In this document: piece by piece, positions 31,387-40,243 of the stretch
Numbering within the stretch: the stretch's first letter is position 1
How the letters are laid out: the number at the start of each line of letters is the position of its first letter
Position numbers and translations under genes: made by a program
The notes under the pieces: generated by a model
Seen by the model: only the letters and a program-made list of their open reading frames with translations
Database searches by the model: none
What the model was told of the DNA's origin: nothing
Assembly (NCBI GenBank): GCA_904396495.1
Contig: CAJFOJ010000023.1
Coordinates: forward strand, 1 to 43,441
Length of the DNA: 43,441 nucleotides
DNA from: an uncultured Oscillospiraceae bacterium
Lineage (GTDB): Bacteria; Bacillota; Clostridia; Oscillospirales; Ruminococcaceae
Reading direction: 5' to 3'

Positions 31387-31408
31387 GAAACTGTCTTGCA
31401 CAACCCTT

Positions 31409-34400
31409 CTATATCTCCGCCCCGGCACAAACCGAAACCTGTTGAGCAGAACAGTTTCCTGTGTTTTCAGCCCCATCTTCATTTTCATCCATGATAATCT
31501 CCTCACTGTCATCCTTTCCAAGCTCTAGTTCGGTTTCCACTTCGGATAGCTGGGCGCTTTTTTCGGATAATTCCGCTTCATAGGGGAAGGGGGCACCGTA
31601 TTGCTTTTTGGCGCTTTCAAGCTGTCCCTTGACGCTCTCCAGATCAAGGCTTTCTGCTTTTAGATACTGCGGTATCCTCTCTGCCAAATTTTCAAGCCTG
31701 GAAATCGTACCGATGGCGGTTTCGCCCAAATCGCAGCAGTATTTGTGTTCCCCGGCAATCTGAATATGTGGGAAAAACCAGGTATCTTTGTAGACAGACA
31801 GGGTAAACCCACGGTATTCGCCAATCAGCCTTTCCTTATCTTTGCTGTCTTTGAGCATACGGACGTACAACAGAAGCAGTTCACCCGCCTTGCCGCGCTC
31901 ATCGTAGGTTTTACCCTCCAGCACAATAGAAAAGTCTTTGCCCTCTGTTTGCTTTAAGGAATCAACATCCGCAGAGATTTCCATGATATTTTTTTCGTGC
32001 TGTGCGATCTGCGCCGGATAGGTACGGGAGATCAGCCGTTCCAACTCAGACTGCTCATTTTCATGGTTTCTCTGTAAAAGCCGTAGCTCGGACACCCGGT
32101 TTTCCAGTTCCATCTTTATCAGTAACTGTGGATTATCGGTGGCAATGGCTTTAAACTGCGCAGCGTTCAGCACCGTTTCGTCAATATCCTCACAGGATCG
32201 GGCGATACATTTCCCGGTCATAATCTGTGTGATATAGCTTAATTTTTGCTGCTGAATCTGCCATAAATATGCGTCAAAGGTTCCAACAGTGATATAGTGG
32301 AAAATCATGATTTCGGGGTTAATATTTCCCTGCCGCAGGCCACGCCCATCTCTTTGGGTGATGTCCGACGGCTTCCAGGGTACATCCAGATGATGAAGGG
32401 CGATTACCCGATCCTGGACATTCACGCCAGTTCCCAGCTTGCCGGTACTTCCCAAAAGGATACGGATTTCGCCGCTTCGCATTTGTTCAAAGATAGCCTG
32501 CCGTTGGGCCTCCGATTTGGCGTCGTGAATAAAGGCGATTTCATTCTCCGGGACGCCGCGCTCCATCAAACGCATTTTAATCTCATGGTACACGTTGACA
32601 AACTGCCCCGGTATCATTTCAAATTTTCCTTCGGACACCTCCTGCATCTCGATAACGTCTTTTGCTCCGGGGGTGGAAACATCGCAGAACACAAGCTGTG
32701 TCAGCCGGTCGGCGGCGGTATCCTCCCAAACACGGTAGAGATTGTTAATGCAGAAGTTTAGCTTAGTTTGAGGATCATTGGGAGCTGTCTTATCAATCAA
32801 CCGGGGATCAATGGCCATCAGCCGGGCTTCACCGGTCAACTTAAGCATATTGTCCTCACGGGGATCGACCCTCTTTGTGCGGATGGCCTCGGCGCGCTGA
32901 ACAAACTCCTCCATGATTTTTTTCTGGTATTCTGTCGCGTCGGTGGAAATCACTTCGGCCCTGCCGCCTTTGATGGCCGGACGGCTGAGATGGAGCATAT
33001 CGGCGGTCTGAATGTCGGCTACTAAACGAAACGCCTGCATCAGTTCCGGTAGATTCACGAACTTTGAAAACCGCTGGCGCATCCGCCAGCCGCCGCCCTC
33101 CGGCGTAATCTCCAAAGACGATACAATCCGCCCAAAGGTTGCCGCCCAACTGTCAAAATCCGCAACTCCCAGGTCACGCAGGACATTGGGCTCCAGATAC
33201 CGCATCATGACGTACAATTCCGACATAGAGTTGCTGATAGGCGTACCGGTGGCAAATACCACGCCGCGTCCGTTGTTGATACTCTGTAGGTATTGGCATT
33301 TCAGCATCATGTCGTAGGCGCGCTGGGAAGATGAGGTGTTAATACCGGCTACACGGGATAATTTCGTATAGACAAAGCAGTTTTTATACATATGGGCTTC
33401 ATCTACGAACATGAAATCAATGCCCAGTTCCTCAAAGCTCAAAAGGTCGTCTTTCTTTTCTTCGGCTGACAGCTTCTCAAGCTTTGCCTCCAAATTCATT
33501 TTAAACCGTACCATTTGTTTCACCGTCCAGTTTTCCCCTTTTTCTTCCTTGGCGCGCTCTATTGCATAGGAAATTTGGTTGATTTGCTCCTGTATCTGTA
33601 TTGCCTGCCGCTTTGCCGAAATTGGGATGCGTTCAAATTGCGAATGGGCGAGGATGACCGCGTCATAATCCCCCATGGCGATGCGGGATACATAACGGTT
33701 GCGGTTTTTGGCACTGAAATCCTCGACGGTGGATACCAGGAGGTTTGCATTGGGAAAAAAGCGGTAGAATTCCGTCGCCCATTGCCCTACCAACGGGTTT
33801 GGGACAACGTATACCGGCTTTTGGATGGCGCCTAAGTTTTTTAAAAACATCCCGGCCGCAATCAGCGCCGCAGTCTTGCCAGCTCCCACTTCGTGGGCTG
33901 CCAGCCCCGTCCCGGAGTAAATGACGCGGGCGGCAAAATCCGCCTGATGGGGCCGCAACTTTTCTTCCTCTGACATGCCGGGGAAAATGAGGTGGCTCCC
34001 ATCATATTGGCGGGGGACAAAGACGTTAAAGCGATCGTTGTAGATTTTGAGAAGCGTATCCCGCCGTTCAGCGTCTTTCCAAATCCAGGCGGCAAATGCC
34101 TCTTTGATTTGAGACTGCTTTGCCCGCGCAATCCGTGTTTCAGTAGTATTGATAACGTATTTTTCTTTTTTCTGGCCGGTAATGGGGTCTCTGTACTTTA
34201 CCTTATCCCGGACAGTGGCGCTTTTCTGGTTCAAACAATCCTCATAGATTTCATAGGCGTTTTTCCGCGCTGTACCGTAGGTTTGGTTAACAGTAACTGA
34301 AGATGGTTCCAACATTTTTCCATTGATAAACCACGCCGTAGTGTATTCCATATATTCCAGCGTAATTCGATTCCGGTTGTATCTCTCCTCGTTCGTTGCC

Positions 34401-37400
34401 CGGTTAAACAGGGCAGTCTCAAAAATTTCGTACATGAACTGCTGATAGTATTCGACGGGAATCCAGGGCGTACCGATAGCAGTGTCAATATCGGCGGGCT
34501 TTAACGGGGGCGGCTGGATTGCCTCCAGTGCCGTAACATTCCGGGTAAACAGATCGGGGGCTTCTTCCGCCTTGACCTTGGCGTACAGAAGCTTATCCTT
34601 AACATTTCCCGACAGATATTCTTCGGCAGTTTCCCATCCTTCCAGAATATTTCCATAGAAGGAACGGGGATTGAGGTATACCTTATCGCCCAATTCTGCA
34701 ATCAGTTCGTTAGGTTCTTTATCCGTCAGAGAGGACATATACCGCAGATCGATTTTCAGCCTGGTATTCAAAGAAAGGTACAGGGCTTCTTCTGCGGTAT
34801 CGCAATGGTCAGGCAGGATACGGGGGTGGATGGTGGCTTTGCTGAAAATCTGCGCTTTTTCCCAGCGGATGGTTCCGTCCTTTTCCTTGACTTCGTTTTC
34901 GATGGAGCGAAGCAAGGGAAACTGGTCGTCGTCCGAAAAGACGAGGATATTCCCTTTGCTGTTAATGGCGCCGTGCTTTTTGACAAAGCGGTCGTATACC
35001 TCATTCAAGACCGCCTGCTTTTCCTTTAATTCCGATTCTGCATAAGGGGGATGGGACTGAATGCTGATAACATCCAAAAGGGCCGTGCGGATTTCGCACA
35101 GCCCTTTAATTCGTTCCGCTTTTTTGCCGGTATACGGCTGCGGGATTAGCTCGTTTTTTTCACAAAAGAAAATTTTATTTTCGATTATTTGATAGGTATA
35201 GTTTTTCGTTCCTTCAGGGGCGGGCATATACAGAGCTACTTTTTCTTCGATTTCATCCGGCAGTTTGGCAGGCGGCAAATTAGGTTCCGCCTCAAACGTC
35301 GCTTTCAGGTTGCCGATAGCCTTTTCCATCTCAGCGTACAGGTCGTACCCCTCCGGCGCGATACAGGCTGTCCCATCATCCCGGCCGTACATATTTTTGC
35401 TCCGTTGCATTTCGCCGAGTATCATTTCCGGGTGACGGTGAAAATACAGGTTGTACGCTATCCATTTCGGCGCCCTTTCCAGCTCAGTCTTAATCCAATC
35501 GGGGTAATCTTGATCGGAAAATTCAATGGGCTGCGCCCGCTTTTTCAGGAAAATGATGTCGGATGTGACCTCGGTACCGGCAATGGCCTTGAACGCCGTA
35601 TTGGGGAGGCGCAGCGCACCGATGAACTCCGCACGTCTGGCGATGTATTTCCGCACCGAAGAATCCCCTTTATCCATCGTGCCTTTGGTAGTGATATATG
35701 CGATAATGCCACCCGGTTTTGTCAGGTCAATGGATTTGGCTATGAAGTAGTCGTGAATTAGGAAATCTTCGTCCTTATACCGGTAATCGTACACTTTGAT
35801 GCTGTTAAATGGGATATTCCCAATACAGACATCAAAGCTGTTGTCCTCATATTGGGCTGATTCAAATCCTTTCACCTGAATGTCTGCTTCTGGGTAGAGC
35901 AGTCGGGCAATTCGGCCGGTAATGGAGTCGATTTCGGTGCCATAGAGCTTTGTCCCATACAGAGATTCCGGCAGTACCGAGAAGAAATTCCCTGTACCCG
36001 TCGCCGGATCGAGAATCTTTCGATCCGGGCCACCTGTAAAACCAAAACTTTCCACCGCTTTGTAGATATATTTGATCAGTTCGGGATCGGTATAGTAGGC
36101 GGTGAGGGTGGATTCCATCGCCGCTTTGTATTCTTCCGGGGTCAGAAGGCTTTTTAGCTCCTGATATTCCTTTGACCAGCCATCAGATTTTTCATTAAAC
36201 ACGTTGGACAGGCCACCCCATCCACAATAACGGGCAAGGACAATTTGTTCTTCCCGCGTCAGCGACCGCTGACGTGGGTGGCTAGGACGGCGTTCTGCTT
36301 CGATCTGCCGCAGCAGTTTAATCGCTGTGACGTTTGCCTGATACTTGGATTTCTCCCCGCGGGGGTACAAATCCATACCAGCCGTGTACCGAAAATTTTG
36401 AGGAACGGGTTCTGGAGAAATGGAAGCCGAAAGCTTTGCATCCTCATCAGGAAGGGAGGGTTCCGATTCAGTACCGGGGAGTTGTCCATTCATCTTATCC
36501 TCATCCAACCGGACAAAGACACGGGTTGGTCGGAGTTCCCGCAGTTCATTTTCCAACCGATATTGTATATCCTCTAAATCATCCATGTCTGCCGATTGAA
36601 CCGAGGATAGAATGCCTCCATTATTTAAAACGGAATCATATTTCTTGTATTCAGCGATAATATCCTCTAAGTCGTTTTTTGCACGGACAAAATCAGGATT
36701 TTCAATTGAAAAGGTGATAGCGTCGTAGAGGGCTTTTCCGTCCTCTGTCAGAAGCCCCCACTCTATTTCGACATCGGGATATTGTTTCTGTAAATACCGA
36801 AGCAGGCGAGTGGCATATCCTTGTCTGCGGTATTCCGGCAAGATTTCAATCATGCTGATTTTCGGAACACCTTCATAGACACTGTACTGCATGAAACCCA
36901 CCGGGATTTCCCCTTTGTATATCGTCATTTCCATGTCGATCTGCCCGTTATGGGCGTCTATCATTTCATCGAGGATTTTGATTCCCTCATCGATATTCGG
37001 TTCGACTGTTTCTGTTCCCGCAGCTTCAGTGGATTTTTCCGATTCATCCAGATACCGGCCCTCATTCTCCGATGGGAAAAGCGAAAGCTGTTCGGTATCC
37101 GCTTTGAAGTTCGGGACCGACAGCGGGGAAAGGGCGAGTTCCTGTTCCGGTGCAGGCTCTTCTACTACGTCAAATGTGATTTCCCGTTCCTCGCCGTCTA
37201 CCATTTCAATAGCCCGGACAGATTCATAACCCTGAGAAGCAATGTTGGAGAGCCAATTAGAGAGAAACGAATTGAATTCTTTTTGGAGCTTTGGCCGGTA
37301 GCCTCCCTCTGTAAAAACCTCCTGGTAGATGCCCATGCTTGACAGTTCATAGGAGACGGCTTGTATGGTTTGCGTGTCGGAATCAATCCGCAACACCATA

Positions 37401-39082
37401 TCGGGATCGCGCATCAGGTCGTCGTTTTGGGTGTAGGTGTGCATCATGGATAATTCCTTACCGGACAGCCATTCCAACGAAAGGGGTTCAAAACCTTCGG
37501 ATTCCAGCCGCAGATAACTATATTTTTGGGAAACAATATCGGGAAACAGCTTGGCAAATGTCCGGTAATTCCGGGAAGCAAGGTCGTTTTTCTGCTTCGA
37601 CTTTGGAACACCGGTATCTGTATTCCTGTTTTCCGGTCCGGCGGATTTTTCGTCAGTCTTCATTCGATGTTCATAGTTGTCAATATCCTGTTCGGTAAGC
37701 CAATCCGGTTTTTGAGGGAGCAGACGGTATAGCTCGCGCATTTTGGCGATCTGGCCTTCAACGCTTCCGGCCCATAAATGTTTTTCTGCACGATTGCCAT
37801 ATCCTAAGAAATATTCGCAGTCGGAACGCAGACGACTTAGCAGCCGGTATTCAAATGAAAATGGGGCGTTATCCGTGGCATCCAGGGAATGGGACCCAAT
37901 TTCTGAATCCGAAGGTAAAAAAACAGAACCGTCTTTTGACGGCTCTGTTTTATCTGACGGTTCAGTTTTTATCTCGGAATCAGGACGATTTCGGAAAGCA
38001 CCGTTTCCTCCGCCGAATGTTTCAGGCTGTTTAAATGGCGCGTCCGTTCCATCGTGTCCTCGGTCTGCGGCATCGGATCGTCCTGAAGCATCTGCTGGGT
38101 CAGGGCTTCGATTTTGTTCGAGGCATCCGTCTGTACCCGGTGCATTGTTTCCATCAGGCTGCCATCCATTTTCAAAGCTGTATACCGGTTGGGGTAGTTC
38201 TCCATCAGGTATTCCAGCGCCATCCTCCCGTACCGTCCCAGCGGCTGATCTGCTTTCGGGTCGTTGGAGATTTGAATGTTCGGGTACAGGATTCCGTCCT
38301 TCTCTGTGTAGCTGAGATTCAGATTGCTGTCCATTTTGCAGGCCCCTTTCCATATTGAGTATTTTCATTACAGATTCTATTTCAATCAGCATTTCCTTTG
38401 ATGCTGATGTAACCGTATTGCCGAGGGCGGCAATCATAGGGATGGTATTAAAATGATTGATTGTGTTCATACCGTCCCCAGTGATGATTTCCTCATCCAA
38501 TAGGCCGCAGCGTTTGCCGATGAGGTAGGATATGCTGTCAGTAAGCAGGGCAGTGATTTGGGATTCCAGCCCGTATTCCGGCAGTTCCCCAAAAATGTGA
38601 TTTTTAGTATTTGCCTTAATGGAACGATGGAAGGGTTCCCAGCTTTCAGCGGCTTTCTCTGCGGCAAGTTCGTATACTGCTTCGGAAAAAGTAGCGGCGG
38701 TGAGGTTATTTGTCCCTATCAATCGCTTTACGAGCTCTGTTCTCCTGATTCCGTCAAGCTGCCAATCTGTCATTTTTATTTCCCGCCCACTGGTTTGCGA
38801 TATATCGAACAGGTAAGAAACTGTCAACCGGGCGTTTTGATAATTACAGACGGCGATGCCTTTCGCACCTTTGTTGACGCTTCTGCCAATCCGGTTCCAC
38901 TGTTCCATTGTCGCCAGCGCCGAAACGTTGGGATTTTGTGCGTAAACAAGCAGGGCGGTGTCAAAATCATGCTTATGAATACGGGAAGCAAAATTCAAGT
39001 AATCCCGCCATGCGTTTTCATGTCGCACAATCATCGTTGCGGCGGTTTGGTAAATCACTTTTAAACGTTCGTCTTGACGCAA
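31409..39082 (-). CDS. Giant ArdC-like / N6-methylase / SNF2 helicase protein
   Basis: 2557 residues. In order: an ArdC-like N-terminal domain (ENAWRDYLNFASRIHKHDFD); a Gly/Pro/Asp-rich linker at about 240-400; a CEYFLGYGNRAEKHLWAG segment (about 420-475) of the type found in large polyvalent proteins; a GNAT-like unit with PEYRRQGYATRLL near 745; an N6-methylase with DPATGTGNFF (about 1027) and GNIPFN (about 1091); and an SNF2/DEAH helicase with HEVGAGKTAAL (about 1736), DEAHMYKN (about 1894) and GTGVNVQDR with DITQRDGRGLRQGN (about 2220 on). Such proteins are frequent in Firmicute elements and probably protect or remodel incoming DNA. The TTG start follows GGAGG. The linker codons also contain a tnpV-like gene in another frame. 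It ends CAGAEI. Confidence 0.88.
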   Translation of the reverse strand: MRQDERLKVIYQTAATMIVRHENAWRDYLNFASRIHKHDFDTALLVYAQNPNVSALATMEQWNRIGRSVNKGAKGIAVCNYQNARLTVSYLFDISQTSGREIKMTDWQLDGIRRTELVKRLIGTNNLTAATFSEAVYELAAEKAAESWEPFHRSIKANTKNHIFGELPEYGLESQITALLTDSISYLIGKRCGLLDEEIITGDGMNTINHFNTIPMIAALGNTVTSASKEMLIEIESVMKILNMERGLQNGQQSESQLHREGRNPVPEHSNLQRPESRSAAGTVREDGAGIPDGELPQPVYSFENGWQPDGNNAPGTDGCLEQNRSPDPADASGRSDAADRGHDGTDAPFKQPETFGGGNGAFRNRPDSEIKTEPSDKTEPSKDGSVFLPSDSEIGSHSLDATDNAPFSFEYRLLSRLRSDCEYFLGYGNRAEKHLWAGSVEGQIAKMRELYRLLPQKPDWLTEQDIDNYEHRMKTDEKSAGPENRNTDTGVPKSKQKNDLASRNYRTFAKLFPDIVSQKYSYLRLESEGFEPLSLEWLSGKELSMMHTYTQNDDLMRDPDMVLRIDSDTQTIQAVSYELSSMGIYQEVFTEGGYRPKLQKEFNSFLSNWLSNIASQGYESVRAIEMVDGEEREITFDVVEEPAPEQELALSPLSVPNFKADTEQLSLFPSENEGRYLDESEKSTEAAGTETVEPNIDEGIKILDEMIDAHNGQIDMEMTIYKGEIPVGFMQYSVYEGVPKISMIEILPEYRRQGYATRLLRYLQKQYPDVEIEWGLLTEDGKALYDAITFSIENPDFVRAKNDLEDIIAEYKKYDSVLNNGGILSSVQSADMDDLEDIQYRLENELRELRPTRVFVRLDEDKMNGQLPGTESEPSLPDEDAKLSASISPEPVPQNFRYTAGMDLYPRGEKSKYQANVTAIKLLRQIEAERRPSHPRQRSLTREEQIVLARYCGWGGLSNVFNEKSDGWSKEYQELKSLLTPEEYKAAMESTLTAYYTDPELIKYIYKAVESFGFTGGPDRKILDPATGTGNFFSVLPESLYGTKLYGTEIDSITGRIARLLYPEADIQVKGFESAQYEDNSFDVCIGNIPFNSIKVYDYRYKDEDFLIHDYFIAKSIDLTKPGGIIAYITTKGTMDKGDSSVRKYIARRAEFIGALRLPNTAFKAIAGTEVTSDIIFLKKRAQPIEFSDQDYPDWIKTELERAPKWIAYNLYFHRHPEMILGEMQRSKNMYGRDDGTACIAPEGYDLYAEMEKAIGNLKATFEAEPNLPPAKLPDEIEEKVALYMPAPEGTKNYTYQIIENKIFFCEKNELIPQPYTGKKAERIKGLCEIRTALLDVISIQSHPPYAESELKEKQAVLNEVYDRFVKKHGAINSKGNILVFSDDDQFPLLRSIENEVKEKDGTIRWEKAQIFSKATIHPRILPDHCDTAEEALYLSLNTRLKIDLRYMSSLTDKEPNELIAELGDKVYLNPRSFYGNILEGWETAEEYLSGNVKDKLLYAKVKAEEAPDLFTRNVTALEAIQPPPLKPADIDTAIGTPWIPVEYYQQFMYEIFETALFNRATNEERYNRNRITLEYMEYTTAWFINGKMLEPSSVTVNQTYGTARKNAYEIYEDCLNQKSATVRDKVKYRDPITGQKKEKYVINTTETRIARAKQSQIKEAFAAWIWKDAERRDTLLKIYNDRFNVFVPRQYDGSHLIFPGMSEEEKLRPHQADFAARVIYSGTGLAAHEVGAGKTAALIAAGMFLKNLGAIQKPVYVVPNPLVGQWATEFYRFFPNANLLVSTVEDFSAKNRNRYVSRIAMGDYDAVILAHSQFERIPISAKRQAIQIQEQINQISYAIERAKEEKGENWTVKQMVRFKMNLEAKLEKLSAEEKKDDLLSFEELGIDFMFVDEAHMYKNCFVYTKLSRVAGINTSSSQRAYDMMLKCQYLQSINNGRGVVFATGTPISNSMSELYVMMRYLEPNVLRDLGVADFDSWAATFGRIVSSLEITPEGGGWRMRQRFSKFVNLPELMQAFRLVADIQTADMLHLSRPAIKGGRAEVISTDATEYQKKIMEEFVQRAEAIRTKRVDPREDNMLKLTGEARLMAIDPRLIDKTAPNDPQTKLNFCINNLYRVWEDTAADRLTQLVFCDVSTPGAKDVIEMQEVSEGKFEMIPGQFVNVYHEIKMRLMERGVPENEIAFIHDAKSEAQRQAIFEQMRSGEIRILLGSTGKLGTGVNVQDRVIALHHLDVPWKPSDITQRDGRGLRQGNINPEIMIFHYITVGTFDAYLWQIQQQKLSYITQIMTGKCIARSCEDIDETVLNAAQFKAIATDNPQLLIKMELENRVSELRLLQRNHENEQSELERLISRTYPAQIAQHEKNIMEISADVDSLKQTEGKDFSIVLEGKTYDERGKAGELLLLYVRMLKDSKDKERLIGEYRGFTLSVYKDTWFFPHIQIAGEHKYCCDLGETAIGTISRLENLAERIPQYLKAESLDLESVKGQLESAKKQYGAPFPYEAELSEKSAQLSEVETELELGKDDSEEIIMDENEDGAENTGNCSAQQVSVCAGAEI
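37914..37951 (-). terminator. Intrinsic terminator inside the helicase ORF, after the tnpV-like gene
   Basis: On the minus strand AAAACAGAGCCGTC and GACGGTTCTGTTTT form a 14-bp stem with one G-U pair and an AAAA loop, followed by a run of U. It begins 18 bases after the stop of the nested tnpV-like gene, exactly where that gene would need a terminator. Confidence 0.75.
37969..38334 (-). CDS. tnpV: TnpV-like protein nested in the helicase gene
   Basis: A 121-residue frame on the same strand as the helicase but in another frame. The ATG has AAAGGGG eight bases upstream. The sequence follows the TnpV family pattern: short beta start (YTEKDGILYPNIQ), then PLGRYGRMALEYLMENYPNR, ALKMDGSLMETMHRV, a helical middle with EALTQQML and a final HSAEETVLSEIV. 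TnpV proteins are small, of unknown role, and known from clostridial transposons. An intrinsic terminator follows the stop. In the helicase frame the same DNA gives a low-complexity linker, so both products could be made. Confidence 0.68.
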   Translation of the reverse strand: MDSNLNLSYTEKDGILYPNIQISNDPKADQPLGRYGRMALEYLMENYPNRYTALKMDGSLMETMHRVQTDASNKIEALTQQMLQDDPMPQTEDTMERTRHLNSLKHSAEETVLSEIVLIPR

Positions 39083-39127
39083 ATATCAGACCTCCGTTTC
39101 TTAAGTGGAACGAGTATTTCTGCGTAA

Positions 39128-40159
39128 TTATACTCCCTTCTGTTCCTGCTGAGAAAAGTACAGCGACAATGCTTCATCAATAATCTGTTCTATTTCAGTG
39201 GCCTTGGTTTCCGGCTTAAAATATTTGGAATAGATTTTCGCTTTCAGTTTAAAGGGTTTCAGGGTGTTGTTTTTCGGCTTCCTCATTTTCTCACCGGACA
39301 AAATCTGTTCGGTGAGTTCCTGATTGAGACGGCCAGTATATTCCCGTAGAAGCACCGCCTTTTTTCCATCCAGCTTATATTCGTTTTCTGATAACACGGA
39401 TTCAATCATCTGCTGTTCCTGTTGTGAAAGGTACGAAAGCTCAACGGAAACTTTCAGAGTCAATTCTCCGGTATCCATTCTGCATTTTAAGGGTTCAGCC
39501 AGAGAAGCGACCCTTACATAATTGGCAACAGTCCGCCCTGATAGCTCATATGCTTCGCCGAGTTTATCCCTGTTTTTTAACTTGTGGAAGTCACTTCCAC
39601 AGGATACGCTTTCCCTGCTATAATCGGGATTGTTGAGCTTTTTTAATTCTTCAATGATGTCGTTTCGTTTACCTTGGCTGAACATCTTTGAATACTGTAT
39701 CGAAAGCACCGATGCCTTTTCCGAGGGAAGCATGTCCGCAAAGGAACGCTGGAGCACATTTGTCTCGATCACATAAATCCATGCTTCCTCATCGGACAGG
39801 TTTTCCTTGACGATACAGGGAATGTATTCCATACCAATCAGCATAGCGACGTTTCGTCTATTATGTCCGGCAAGCATCTCGTATTCATACCCGTTATCGT
39901 CCGGCTCTATTTTGCGGACGATAACAGGTGTCAGGATTCCATGCGCTGCCACGCTTGCTACAAAGTCGTCAAGCCGTTCCCTCTCGTAAAGCCGAAAGGG
40001 ATGCTGACGGAAAGGGCGGATGAGATGAGGGGAGAGAAACGTCACCAAATCTTCCATAGATTTTTTCCCAGCCTGCGGTTGTTCCGTCAAAGAACGGCTT
40101 TCTTTTTCCAGAGAATACAGGTCGTCTAAAGTTTTTAATTTGGGGTTGATTTTAGGTAT
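39128..40159 (-). CDS. parB: ParB/Spo0J-family DNA-binding protein
   Basis: A ParB-N domain with EMLAGHNRRNVAML (about residue 93 on) and NVLQRSFADMLPSEKA, then a helix-turn-helix region (LGEAYELSGRTVANYVRVA). No ParA gene is seen. The N-terminus is unusual: the frame stays open back to an ATA codon at 40157-40159, which has GGAGG seven bases upstream and gives a natural start (M/I-PKINPKLKTLDDL). The first ordinary start codon is a TTG at 40090, which lacks a ribosome binding site and would lose 23 residues. The gene sits upstream of the helicase giant and may regulate or segregate the element. Confidence 0.82.
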   Translation of the reverse strand: MPKINPKLKTLDDLYSLEKESRSLTEQPQAGKKSMEDLVTFLSPHLIRPFRQHPFRLYERERLDDFVASVAAHGILTPVIVRKIEPDDNGYEYEMLAGHNRRNVAMLIGMEYIPCIVKENLSDEEAWIYVIETNVLQRSFADMLPSEKASVLSIQYSKMFSQGKRNDIIEELKKLNNPDYSRESVSCGSDFHKLKNRDKLGEAYELSGRTVANYVRVASLAEPLKCRMDTGELTLKVSVELSYLSQQEQQMIESVLSENEYKLDGKKAVLLREYTGRLNQELTEQILSGEKMRKPKNNTLKPFKLKAKIYSKYFKPETKATEIEQIIDEALSLYFSQQEQKGV

Positions 40160-40173
40160 TGTATCGCCTCCTT

Positions 40174-40202
40174 ATTATACAATAAGTATATTTATTTTGC
40201 AA
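40174..40202 (-). promoter_or_regulatory. Near-consensus promoter before parB, with an overlapping operator-like repeat
   Basis: TTGCAA (40197-40202) and TATAAT (40174-40179) are 17 bases apart. The repeat TATAC-TTATT-GTATA overlaps the -10 and could bind a regulator such as ParB. The expected start of transcription falls inside or just after the GGAGG, so the transcript may be almost leaderless. Confidence 0.72.
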
Positions 40203-40243
40203 TATAAAGTTGTGTTTTTACAGATAGAAAACAACATCATAGG

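Noticed and set aside
35189-35761. 190-residue plus-strand ORF opposite the methylase part of the giant protein
   Set aside because: The opposite strand codes for clear methylase and neighbouring domains; the plus frame is a shadow.
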